Below, in pieces: positions 26,550 to 34,656 of a DNA stretch of 57,467 bases. This DNA is from Tenacibaculum sp. (GTDB taxonomy: Bacteria; Bacteroidota; Bacteroidia; Flavobacteriales; Flavobacteriaceae), in NCBI GenBank assembly GCA_020629275.1, contig JAHDDQ010000013.1, forward strand, positions 1-57,467. The letters run 5' to 3'. Every line of letters begins with the position of its first letter. Position 1 is the first letter of the stretch. The notes beneath the pieces are model-generated. The model searched no databases, had not been told where the DNA came from, and saw nothing but the letters and a program-made list of their open reading frames with translations. Position numbers and translations under genes: made by a program.

Positions 26550-26606
26550 AGAATTTTGTTCGATAAGGCAAAGTCGTGTAATGCGGCTTTGCTTAACATG
26601 GTTTCT

Positions 26607-28202
26607 TTATACAACAGTCGAAACTGAATAATTTTCTTCTAAGTCTTCAATAAAAAACACCAAATCTGATCTTTCATATTCCTTTGGAAACGATTTACCG
26701 TTAATTAACATCTCTGGTGTAAAATTAATTGCATTTTCACTACACCATTGTTTTTGTGCTTTAAGAACTTCAATAGAGGATTCTGAAGCTTTAGTATTTC
26801 CCCAATTGGATAACCATTCATTATAATTTCCATCGTGGTAAATTTCATCCATTGCTTTTTTACAATCTTCTGTACCCTTGGTATTGTATAATTCTACTAA
26901 AGTACTGGAAACAATAAAGCTGTTGTTTTCTTTATGATCGACTGGTACATTAAAGCGAATAATTACTTTGATTTTATTAGCATACCTATTAAGAATAGTA
27001 TTTACAATTTCATGAACAGGTTTACAGTGTCCACAAAAAGGGTTTGTAATAACTACGAGTTCAAGAGGAGCTTCATTATTTCCGAAAACAATTTCTAGAT
27101 TAGAGTTTATTCTGGTATTTAGTGTAGGTGATTTTTGAAGTAGTATATCGAATAAATTGAAGTTACGTTTGAATTTTACAAATTCAATTTTTTCTTTTTG
27201 TAAAGTAGTAACGTCTTTTACTAGAGGTTTTACATAATTCCATAACAGGTAAACTGTTAAAAAACTTGTAACAGTTATAATACTACTTATTACTCCAATA
27301 GTAAATCCGTTACTTAAACTTAAAAAAGCTAGACCTGCTTGTAACCATAATACAGCTACAATAGTCAGACATAGCATACACCAAGATTTAACTATTTTAT
27401 ATTGATAGTAAATTGAATATGCAGTTATAGGAAGGGCAAGCAAGCTAATACTATAAATGGGTGCTAAACTTTTATTTAAGAAAAAAGTTAAAAGAAGTCC
27501 TGAGAAATATATAAGACTTAAGTCGCTTAACTTATGGTTTTTGATGATTTCAGCACCTTTTGAACTCAATACGGCATCACAATCTCTTTTTTCACTATTA
27601 CCAGAACAAAAAGCGTTACCAATAGTTGTTGTTTCTCCTAGTTCTTGTTTAAGAATGCTATAACTTGCTATAATGCCGAATATAGTGAGTCCTAGATAAA
27701 TGAAGTCGAAAGGAGTTGGGTGGTTAGAGGCTATTAAAGCAATTATTGAGAGTACAAAAATAGAACTCAAAAGTACAATCTCTTTAACGCTATTATTTGA
27801 TTCTATATTTACAGGGTTTCCCTCAGTTTTCTCTACAGCAACTATGATACCAGTAAAACGAGTTATAAAATTTTCTCTTGTTACTTTTTCCTCCTTACTA
27901 GCACCTGAAAATAATGTATATGAATCGTCTTTTGGAGCTTTCGATACCGTTACTAAATCGTTTCCATCATCAGTGTTTACTTGTGCAATAAATGAATCGG
28001 GTAGTTGTTCCAAAGTTTCCGAATCTGTAGGAACTTCAGCGGCTATATTCTCGATGTTAAAATGATCAAGAACACCTGTAATTGCATGTAAGCTAGGATA
28101 AGAAGGATGGCTTTGTATTTGGAAGGCCAATTCTTTTTTGTCGTGAACAATTTTATTCCTAGTTAACAACTTAGTCACTATGCTGAATAGTGGGTTTTTC
28201 AT
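26607..28202 (-). CDS. VKOR-thioredoxin fusion with N-terminal C39-like domain
   Basis: The 531-residue protein has four parts: an N-terminal C39-like domain (1-125, HPSYPSLHA) lacking the catalytic Cys; a TM helix (142-160); a VKOR domain with C199, C208 and the active CxxC at C275-C278 (SWCMLC); and a C-terminal DsbA-like thioredoxin domain with C390-GH-C393. VKOR-DsbA fusions make disulfide bonds in exported proteins. First gene of the Cys-rich peptide cluster, it probably folds the exported cores; the inactive C39 domain might bind their leaders. Confidence 0.88.
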   Translation of the reverse strand: MKNPLFSIVTKLLTRNKIVHDKKELAFQIQSHPSYPSLHAITGVLDHFNIENIAAEVPTDSETLEQLPDSFIAQVNTDDGNDLVTVSKAPKDDSYTLFSGASKEEKVTRENFITRFTGIIVAVEKTEGNPVNIESNNSVKEIVLLSSIFVLSIIALIASNHPTPFDFIYLGLTIFGIIASYSILKQELGETTTIGNAFCSGNSEKRDCDAVLSSKGAEIIKNHKLSDLSLIYFSGLLLTFFLNKSLAPIYSISLLALPITAYSIYYQYKIVKSWCMLCLTIVAVLWLQAGLAFLSLSNGFTIGVISSIITVTSFLTVYLLWNYVKPLVKDVTTLQKEKIEFVKFKRNFNLFDILLQKSPTLNTRINSNLEIVFGNNEAPLELVVITNPFCGHCKPVHEIVNTILNRYANKIKVIIRFNVPVDHKENNSFIVSSTLVELYNTKGTEDCKKAMDEIYHDGNYNEWLSNWGNTKASESSIEVLKAQKQWCSENAINFTPEMLINGKSFPKEYERSDLVFFIEDLEENYSVSTVV

Positions 28203-28227
28203 AGGAGGGACTTTTTTAAAATGTAAC

Positions 28228-28235
28228 CAAATATA
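28228..28235 (-). promoter_or_regulatory. candidate -7 box for the peptide cluster
   Basis: Minus-strand TATATTTG fits TAnnTTTG, 25 bases before the VKOR start. No good -33 element is seen. Confidence 0.5.
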
Positions 28236-28826
28236 GATAAAAATTTAAAGCATCACTAACGCCAATGGTTAAAAATTGTTAAACTGATAAAAAATTTAAC
28301 ATTTGGTTGTGTATTTCATTTTATCTTGATGAGGGGTTGGTCTTAACATATTGATTCATAATATAATGATGTTAAAAATAAAGAGCCCAGGAGTGTCATT
28401 TTTCACAAAAAAATATTGCTTTTAGAGAATTTCAAAGATGAGTGAAATTAGAAATTTAGACATGTTCATTTTGAATTGATATTTAACTTCAATATTTAAG
28501 AAGTACATTATTATTGATGTTATGGTGTTTATTAAAATTGGTAATAAAAGTGTGGTGAAAATTATAGGGATTACTCTGCTTAAAATTCTTAATGGGATAA
28601 TACGAGATAATTTAATCTCGTTGTAACGAAAGGTTAGTAGTTCTTTTATATTTTTAGTTATAAGGATAATTCCTAATGAATCTATAAAAATAGTAACAAC
28701 AAGCTTACTTATTCGTCAAACAAAAAATAGTTTGGATATGAATTGTTATAGTTTCTTTCTTAACTCATATTTCTTTTAACCATTGTTTTAATTTTTTTAT
28801 TAACATTAGTATGTTAAATTAAAGAA
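28236..28826. other. 590-base intergenic stretch between the two peptide loci
   Basis: Very AT-rich region between divergent genes. I find no ORF above about 20 codons that looks real, no repeat shared with the cluster and no strong hairpin. It must hold the promoter of the grasp-with-SPASM locus. Confidence 0.5.
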
Positions 28827-29756
28827 ATGATTTTAATTATATCTGAAAAAAAAGATATTTCAACTACAGAAGTTATAAAATGGCTGAAATTTAAGGATAA
28901 AAAATTTCTTAGAATAAACAAAGGAGATGACGTAAAATTGGATTTTATAAAAAATGATATTAAAATTTTTCACGGAAAAACCTGTATTAGATTAAGTGAT
29001 ATAAAAGCAGTCTGGTACAGAAGGGGAGAAATAGATAGTGAATACTTTAATATTAGCGTAATAAATAGCAATTTAGATAAAGGATATATTGATTTCTTAA
29101 GATTAGAATCATTTACTTTGAAAGGGTATTTTTATTTTAAATTACACCAAAAAAGACATATAAACTCATATTATAATAATGATGTTAATAAATTAATATG
29201 TACTGAGATTGCTCAAATGGTTGGATTAAAGACTCCATATTCTTTTATTGTGAACACACAAAAAGAATTTAATAAAATTGAAAAGAGTCATAAATTAATC
29301 ACTAAAACAATGTTTGGAAACCCTCTCGTAAAGTTAGAAAATAAAAGAGGTCTATTATATACTGAAAAAGTTACAGAGGTTCAGCACGATTCTTTTTACC
29401 CATCTCTTTTTCAAACCAATGTCGATAAAAAATATGAACTCCGAATATTTTTTTTAAATAATAAAACGTATACTATGGCAATATTTTCTCAAAAAAATGA
29501 CAATACAAAAACTGATTTTAGAAAATATGATACTTCTAACCCAAATAGAACAGTGCCTTTTAAACTTCCAAAACCCATAGATAAAAAAATCAAGAAATTC
29601 ATGAAAAAAATAGGTAGAAATTGTGGTTCGATAGATATGTTAGTTTCCAAGGATAATGAATATTATTTTTTAGAAATAAACCCTTTAGGGCAATTTGGGA
29701 TGGTCTCAACACCATGTAATTATAACCTAGAAGAAAAAATAGCAGCACAATTATAA
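28827..29756 (+). CDS. ATP-grasp peptide maturase of a grasp-with-SPASM locus (GwsG-like)
   Basis: The 309-residue protein has the layout of RiPP ATP-grasp ligases: an N-terminal pre-ATP-grasp region with AVWYRRG, a central ATP-binding part (LITKTMFGNPLVK) and the metal-binding end CGSIDMLV...YYFLEINPLGQFG. Relatives of this type (MvdD-like) join carboxylates of Asp or Glu to Lys, Ser or Thr side chains. Next to a SPASM-domain protein it matches the grasp-with-spasm systems of Bacteroidota. The chemistry of those systems is inferred. Confidence 0.85.
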   Translation: MILIISEKKDISTTEVIKWLKFKDKKFLRINKGDDVKLDFIKNDIKIFHGKTCIRLSDIKAVWYRRGEIDSEYFNISVINSNLDKGYIDFLRLESFTLKGYFYFKLHQKRHINSYYNNDVNKLICTEIAQMVGLKTPYSFIVNTQKEFNKIEKSHKLITKTMFGNPLVKLENKRGLLYTEKVTEVQHDSFYPSLFQTNVDKKYELRIFFLNNKTYTMAIFSQKNDNTKTDFRKYDTSNPNRTVPFKLPKPIDKKIKKFMKKIGRNCGSIDMLVSKDNEYYFLEINPLGQFGMVSTPCNYNLEEKIAAQL

Positions 29757-29769
29757 AATTATTAATCCT

Positions 29770-29934
29770 ATGAAAAAATCGCCTCTTCCTATATGTACAG
29801 ACTTTATTATTACGAAAGAAGGAATTATACGAGAAAAACTTCTCACTAAAATCACTTTTTTAGATGAAGATGAGAGTAGTTCTTCTTATGTTTTGTACAA
29901 TAGAAAAAATACCATTCCTTTTTCCCATGAATAG
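29770..29934 (+). CDS. 54-codon ORF between the ATP-grasp and SPASM genes
   Basis: It starts 13 bases after the ATP-grasp stop and its last 8 bases overlap the likely SPASM start at 29927, a coupled spacing. The product (MKKSPLPICTDFIITKEGI...) is polar, with one Cys, and has no leader or membrane helix. I do not recognise it. If it is real, the longer SPASM ORF start at 29864 would be wrong. Confidence 0.5.
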   Translation: MKKSPLPICTDFIITKEGIIREKLLTKITFLDEDESSSSYVLYNRKNTIPFSHE

Positions 29935-30946
29935 ATATTTTAAAACTTTTTCAAACTGTATTCTTGTTAAAGGCTATAATAGAAGTACTATTAATGATGT
30001 CCAAAGAAATAAAATATACATAATACCTAATGATATATATTATGTAATTGAAAAGTTAAATAAGAAAATACCTATTTCTGATGTTTTAAAAGAATACGAT
30101 GAAGAAGAAAAGACAATCATCAAAGAGGCTATAGAGTTTATGGTTGAAGAAGAATATGGTTTTTATTGTGATTATGAAGAGTATGATTTATTTACAAGTT
30201 TAAACACTACTTACTCAAAACCACATCTAATAGACAATATTATCATAGAGTTTGGTAGGTTCGATTTTAAAAAATTACAAAAATTAAGAATCCTCGTTGA
30301 GGAATTAAAGGTGAGGTCTGTTTCCTTTGTTTTTTATTTTTCAATAACTGAAAATGAAATCAATGAAATTAACGAGATGTTTAAGTACACGACATTAGAA
30401 AATTTCGAGATATATACAAGATACGATTCTATCTATAAAAACACTTTCTTTGAAAATATTGAAAGATGGAAATCAAAAATAGAAAAAATAGTTATTTTTA
30501 ATAGCCCTGAAAAAATAACTATATCATATGAGAAATATCTATGTAATGTTTATATGATTTTAAAAGATTATGATAATTTCGATTTTTGTGGATCTATTAA
30601 TTCATCACACTTTGACGTCAATAAGGATAAAGTATTAGAGTCAATTAATTTTAATTCTTGTCTTAACAAAAAACTAGCCATTGACAGGGAAGGCAATATT
30701 AAAAATTGCCCAGTAATGAGACCTATTTTTGGAAATATCAGAAATATATCAGAGATAAAGGATATAGTAAAAAGCAGATCTTTTAAAAAACTTTGGAAAA
30801 TAAAAAAGGATGAAATATCCATTTGTAAGGATTGTGAATTTAGACATGTTTGTACAGATTGTCGTGTATACATAGAAGACACAGAAGATTTATATTCAAA
30901 ACCTAGCAAATGTGGATATAATCCATATACTAATGAATGGGGATAA
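29927..30946 (+). CDS. SPASM-domain peptide maturase of a grasp-with-SPASM locus (GwsS-like)
   Basis: From the Met at 29927 the protein is 339 residues. An N-terminal PqqD/RRE-like part (IYIIPNDIYYVIEKL...) is followed by a barrel-like region without any CxxxCxxC radical-SAM motif, then a SPASM domain: Cys in FNSCLN and IKNCP, and a final CKDCEFRHVCTDC plus KCGYNPYT. SPASM domains bind auxiliary Fe-S clusters; lack of the SAM cluster is a known trait of grasp-with-spasm partners. The frame is open to 29864, overlapping the 54-codon ORF. Confidence 0.82.
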   Translation: MNRYFKTFSNCILVKGYNRSTINDVQRNKIYIIPNDIYYVIEKLNKKIPISDVLKEYDEEEKTIIKEAIEFMVEEEYGFYCDYEEYDLFTSLNTTYSKPHLIDNIIIEFGRFDFKKLQKLRILVEELKVRSVSFVFYFSITENEINEINEMFKYTTLENFEIYTRYDSIYKNTFFENIERWKSKIEKIVIFNSPEKITISYEKYLCNVYMILKDYDNFDFCGSINSSHFDVNKDKVLESINFNSCLNKKLAIDREGNIKNCPVMRPIFGNIRNISEIKDIVKSRSFKKLWKIKKDEISICKDCEFRHVCTDCRVYIEDTEDLYSKPSKCGYNPYTNEWG

Positions 30947-31080
30947 ATCTAATAAAAAGCAGTATGTATTATTTTAACTTATAAATTACAAATTAAACAA
31001 AAGAACCTACAAAAGATTAATAAAAAAAGGATTATTAATTATATTTTTTATATAAGCAATTAAATTAAAATATTTGTATT

Positions 31081-31281
31081 ATGAAAAACTTTAAATCAAT
31101 TGACGCGTTTGCGCAAGAAAACAAAAAATTGGAAAATGAAACCATGAAAAATATTGATGGTGGTGGAAATGGAACAATGGAACTAGTGAGAGACTCTGAC
31201 ACCATGATTGATGGCGGAGCTGATTGTCGAGAAGTTTGGGCGCAAGATGGTGGTGGTTTTGGACACATTACTATACATTAA
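31081..31281 (+). CDS. grasp-with-SPASM precursor peptide
   Basis: A 66-residue peptide whose leader (MKNFKSIDAFAQENKKLENETMKNID) ends in a GG site. The rest holds three DGG blocks (IDGGGN, IDGGAD, QDGGGF) separated by Thr/Ser/Asp/Glu-containing stretches, which would suit ester or amide cross-linking by an ATP-grasp enzyme. It has one Cys. It follows the maturase genes by 134 bases and precedes the DUF6624-like lipoprotein by 22. The C39 exporter 5 kb away is the only candidate exporter in view. Confidence 0.8.
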   Translation: MKNFKSIDAFAQENKKLENETMKNIDGGGNGTMELVRDSDTMIDGGADCREVWAQDGGGFGHITIH

Positions 31282-31303
31282 TAACCAAATCACTTTTTAA
31301 GCT

Positions 31304-32194
31304 ATGAAATATATAATTACTTCAATACTATTCTTCATTTTTACATTTAGTTGTTCAACAACTCAAAATATCAAAAAAAACAAACTTCTAGATTATAAAT
31401 ATTATTTTTTAGGCATTTCAAAAGCTGATAGTTTACTTTTTATAGGTAAAGCGAAAGAAGCCTATATGATATATGATAATCTATTTAAAACATATGATTC
31501 TCAGAATGGATTTACAACGGGAGAATATTATCTGTATTTGAAAAGTAAAGCACAGTCGCAAATAAAAATAACGAAAAAAGATTTAGAACTATGCTTTTCA
31601 AAACATGGCATTACTAATAAATTAATATTATCCGATTCTATTCTAAAAAAATATTATACGAATTATAAACTTGAAGAAGATTATAAAAACTTAAGAAAAT
31701 CATACTTAGCTAAAATGAATTTGAAATTAAGAAATCAAATCATAAAAATGACAGAGAGAGACCAACTTTACAGAATATATGAAGAGGATTCAGTTAAAAT
31801 GAAGAAAATTGACTCTGAAAATGAAAAAATTCTTAAAAAACTTTTTATAGAGGATATATATCCAGATGAATTAATAGTAGGTAACTATTTTATTGGAGAT
31901 GAGTTTTACGGTGTTCAAACTCTCCTATTGCATACAAGTAAAGATATTAGAAAATTATTTTTCCTTCCTAAAATTAAGAAATTTATAATACAAGGCAAAT
32001 GCACGCCTTATACCTATGCTATTTTAGTAGACCAAATGCATCTTTACGAAGGTAAGGAGCAGGTTTATGGAACTTATAGTGGAACAAATTTAAAAAAAGA
32101 AGACTTAACTAGATATAATAAAAATAGGCAAAAATTAGATATAGGACTTCCCTCTGTACAATATGATATTTGGAAAAAAGAGCGTTATAATTAA
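31304..32194 (+). CDS. lipoprotein with C-terminal DUF6624-like domain
   Basis: The 296-residue product has a lipobox FTFSC with Cys17. Its second half has the DUF6624 pattern: TERDQLYR, DSENEKILKKL, a VGNYF / LLLHTS segment, AILVDQMHLYEGKEQVYGT and a closing GLPSVQYD. The function of that domain is unknown. It follows the precursor peptide by 22 bases in the same direction, so it may belong to the locus, perhaps as self-protection; that is inference. Confidence 0.65.
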   Translation: MKYIITSILFFIFTFSCSTTQNIKKNKLLDYKYYFLGISKADSLLFIGKAKEAYMIYDNLFKTYDSQNGFTTGEYYLYLKSKAQSQIKITKKDLELCFSKHGITNKLILSDSILKKYYTNYKLEEDYKNLRKSYLAKMNLKLRNQIIKMTERDQLYRIYEEDSVKMKKIDSENEKILKKLFIEDIYPDELIVGNYFIGDEFYGVQTLLLHTSKDIRKLFFLPKIKKFIIQGKCTPYTYAILVDQMHLYEGKEQVYGTYSGTNLKKEDLTRYNKNRQKLDIGLPSVQYDIWKKERYN

Positions 32195-32231
32195 TTATTA
32201 TTATACTAATTTATATTTTTTTTACGTACTT

Positions 32232-32530
32232 TTAATTGTCTGCTTTGTATGAGTATTTAGTTCTAAGAATACTTTCAGAAGCTGTTTTAACCTCCACTAC
32301 GTATATAGATGTATCGTTTACAATGATTTTAAGCTCAGTTTCTGTTTTAGATCTATATTTCAATTAAGTGTTTTTTCCTTTTTCTTGTTTTACTAAATAT
32401 TGAATTCTCTTTTTGGAAATAATAGTTTCAACTCTTCTTCATAAATGTATACTTTTTTCTTCTTAAAGAATAGTATAACTTAAATTACTACAAATAGAAT
32501 ACCAAAGTAATGTTGATAGTTAAAAGGCAT
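32232..32530 (-). pseudogene. decayed gene for a small membrane protein
   Basis: Starting at ATG 32530, a protein-like frame reads MPFNYQHYFGILFVVI, hits a stop, then continues VILFFKKKKVYIYEEELKLL to a second stop. After a frame change it reads LKYRSKTETELKIIVNDTSI and on to YSYKADN and a stop at 32232. The pieces together would make an 85-95 residue protein with one TM helix. I do not recognise the family. It fills a 500-base gap otherwise without genes. Confidence 0.5.
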
Positions 32531-32697
32531 AATCTTTAAAAAGAAATAACTACTATTAAATAGGAATTACTGCATTAAAAATTAAAATTAGACCTTTTAA
32601 ATTATGGTTGATAATACATAACGTAATGCTTCTGATACTTTGAAGATTTCATATCAGAAGGTAAAATTCAAATCAGTAAAAAAATAGTTTAAGAATA

Positions 32698-33549
32698 TTA
32701 CTCTTTATTTATAATCGTACGGATAGGAAAAGGAATATTAATCTCATGATCATCAAAAACTCTTTTTATAGTAGTTATGGCTTCGCTTTTTACCTGTAAA
32801 GCGGTTAGGTTTTCTCTTGCGTCTACCCAGAAACGCAATAGAAAATCAATAGAACTATCTCCAAAATCAGTATAATAAAATTCAATTTGTTCTCCCTGAT
32901 TAGGGGGGTAAAGTTTCTCAATTGCTTCAATGGCAATTTTTTTAACAGCAGGTAAATCAGATTCATAAGCAACCCCACAGGTTATCGTTGTACGAATTCT
33001 CCTCGTTAAACCGTAATTTTTAAATGGCTTCTCTAGAATTAGTTTATTAGGAACAACCACTATATTGTTGTCTGCTTCCTTAACTTTAGTATTTCTCAAG
33101 TCAATGCCAATAACTTTTCCTGAATAACCGTTAGTTTCAATCCAATCACCAATTTTTATTTCATCTTTAATAGCTATGAACAGCCCGGAAAAGGTATTAG
33201 ATAAAGTACCCTGTAAAGCTAAACTTATAGCGAGGCCAGCCACACCAGCACCAGCAAGTAATGATTTTAATGTTCCGTCGAGATTTAAAATAGAAAGAGC
33301 AAGAATAAGCCCTATTACTATGACCAATATGGAAACAACATTAGAGATTAAGCTTCTAATAGATGCTTGTTTAATAATCTTTCTAAGGTATTTATTGGTG
33401 AATCCTTGCAAGTTTCTCGATAACCAAGATGCTAATATGAAAATTAAAAGGGCTAAAAGAAAGTTTGGTAAGTTTAAAACTAATGAATCAACCCAACCAG
33501 ATAGTTTCTCTAAAAGTTTAGACCAAGACGATTCTAATTGCTCTTTCAT
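32698..33549 (-). CDS. MscS-family mechanosensitive channel
   Basis: The 283-residue protein has three TM helices (about 22-42, 64-84, 90-112). The third is the Gly/Ala-rich pore helix (LAGAGVAGLAISLALQGTLSNTFSG), followed by the beta domain (IKDEIKIGDWIET..GKVIGIDLRNT) and the alpha/beta domain. The size is that of MscS of Escherichia coli. It releases solutes upon osmotic downshock. Confidence 0.93.
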   Translation of the reverse strand: MKEQLESSWSKLLEKLSGWVDSLVLNLPNFLLALLIFILASWLSRNLQGFTNKYLRKIIKQASIRSLISNVVSILVIVIGLILALSILNLDGTLKSLLAGAGVAGLAISLALQGTLSNTFSGLFIAIKDEIKIGDWIETNGYSGKVIGIDLRNTKVKEADNNIVVVPNKLILEKPFKNYGLTRRIRTTITCGVAYESDLPAVKKIAIEAIEKLYPPNQGEQIEFYYTDFGDSSIDFLLRFWVDARENLTALQVKSEAITTIKRVFDDHEINIPFPIRTIINKE

Positions 33550-33593
33550 ATGTTACATTTTAGTTTATAGCAATAACGATTGAAAAAGATCGA

Positions 33594-33642
33594 TTGCTTT
33601 ATTTGGTTGCTAAATTTAGTAAATAGAAACTGAATAGAGCCC
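33594..33642. repeat. short stretch resembling the inner part of the cassette junctions
   Basis: TTTAGTAAATAGAAACTGAA resembles sequences inside the palindromes at 43.45 kb (TTTAGAAAATATACACTGAA) and 51.97 kb. It may be a junction remnant far from the array. Confidence 0.3.
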
Positions 33643-33743
33643 TATGTTATATTTAATTTATAGTTTGGTTTATGTACCAATTTGATTGTTTTTTTTGAGT
33701 TATAAGTAACAACCTTGGCATTATAAGGTTTATGATAATAATG

Positions 33744-34601
33744 TTAAATAGTTAGTATTTCGTTCTCGATAAATTTATTTTGTTCTTTGCTTTGAACGTG
33801 TTTGGAGTTTTCTATTATTTTAGCATCTTTCAAAGAAGGGAAAATTTTCCTAGCACGTTTAATCATCTTTTTTCCTGGGAAAAGTATATCATTCTCAGCG
33901 CCAAAAATTGTAATTGGTGTTTGTATAATAGAAGCTTTTTTAGAACTAATAATAGGTAAGGGAGTAAAATCCATTTTAAATTCTAAAAACACTTTTGATA
34001 AATATTTTATTGCAAATGGATCTCTCTCGGTAAAAACTTCAGACAGAAATTTTTCTACATATTTTAATTTTTTAGTTTTCATAAATCGTTTCATAGGAAT
34101 GAAAACTTTAAATAAAGCTTTTAAAGGATTGCCATTAACAATATAAGCGGGAGCAGACAAAAACACTTCTTTGATTTTCGTCTCGTTAAATTCAAGTGTT
34201 TTTAAAATTACCAAACCGCCAAATGAAAAACCAGCCATAGTTACATTATAAATATTCAATGCTTCTATGATTTCGTTTATCCACTTTCCATAAGATTCAT
34301 CTTTCATACTTAAACGAGTTTCAGCACTTTTGTTAGGTTGGGCAAGTACATCTATCGCAAAAACACTAAATTTTTCAATTAGGTTAGGATAAGTTTCAAG
34401 AGCAATTGGAGCACATCCATTTGCACCATGTATGATTAATATTGGTGGATTTGTAGGTTCACCAGTTATAATGAGATTAGTCTGACCAAAACTTGTGTTT
34501 AAAGATTTATACTTATACGCTATGTTTAGTTCATTTAATTTCTGATCATAAAGATTTAGAACGTCTATTTTTCCCTGTTTAGTTTTGTATAATGATGACA
34601 T
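33744..34601 (-). CDS. alpha/beta hydrolase
   Basis: The 285-residue protein has an oxyanion segment LIIHGANGC, a nucleophile elbow GFSFGG with Ser126, an acid in TIFGAENDILFPG and a late His in ENSKHVQ. A lid-like helical insert rich in Lys lies around 140-200. Substrate is unknown. It is divergent from a TetR-type regulator, the usual sign of local control. Confidence 0.85.
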   Translation of the reverse strand: MSSLYKTKQGKIDVLNLYDQKLNELNIAYKYKSLNTSFGQTNLIITGEPTNPPILIIHGANGCAPIALETYPNLIEKFSVFAIDVLAQPNKSAETRLSMKDESYGKWINEIIEALNIYNVTMAGFSFGGLVILKTLEFNETKIKEVFLSAPAYIVNGNPLKALFKVFIPMKRFMKTKKLKYVEKFLSEVFTERDPFAIKYLSKVFLEFKMDFTPLPIISSKKASIIQTPITIFGAENDILFPGKKMIKRARKIFPSLKDAKIIENSKHVQSKEQNKFIENEILTI

Positions 34602-34610
34602 TTTATATTT

Positions 34611-34656
34611 TTAGGACAAATTTACTAAAAAATAAAAAATAGGACAAGTTTACTAA
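34611..34656. promoter_or_regulatory. direct repeat operator overlapping the hydrolase promoter
   Basis: Two 18-base copies, TTAGGACAAATTTACTAA (34611-28) and ATAGGACAAGTTTACTAA (34639-56), agree at 16 positions and start 28 bases apart. On the minus strand copy 1 contains a -7 box TAAATTTG and copy 2 a TTG placed 20 bases upstream, so both lie on the hydrolase promoter. The second copy also reaches the start codon of the TetR gene. Likely binding site of that regulator. Confidence 0.6.

Noticed and set aside
19111..28202. Lanthipeptide or radical-SAM RiPP cluster
   Set aside because: No LanB, LanC, LanM, YcaO or radical SAM gene is present within the cluster; only export and disulfide genes are seen.
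28202..28212. AGGAGG next to the VKOR start as a ribosome binding site
   Set aside because: AGGAGG is on the plus strand; the minus-strand transcript reads CCTCCT there.
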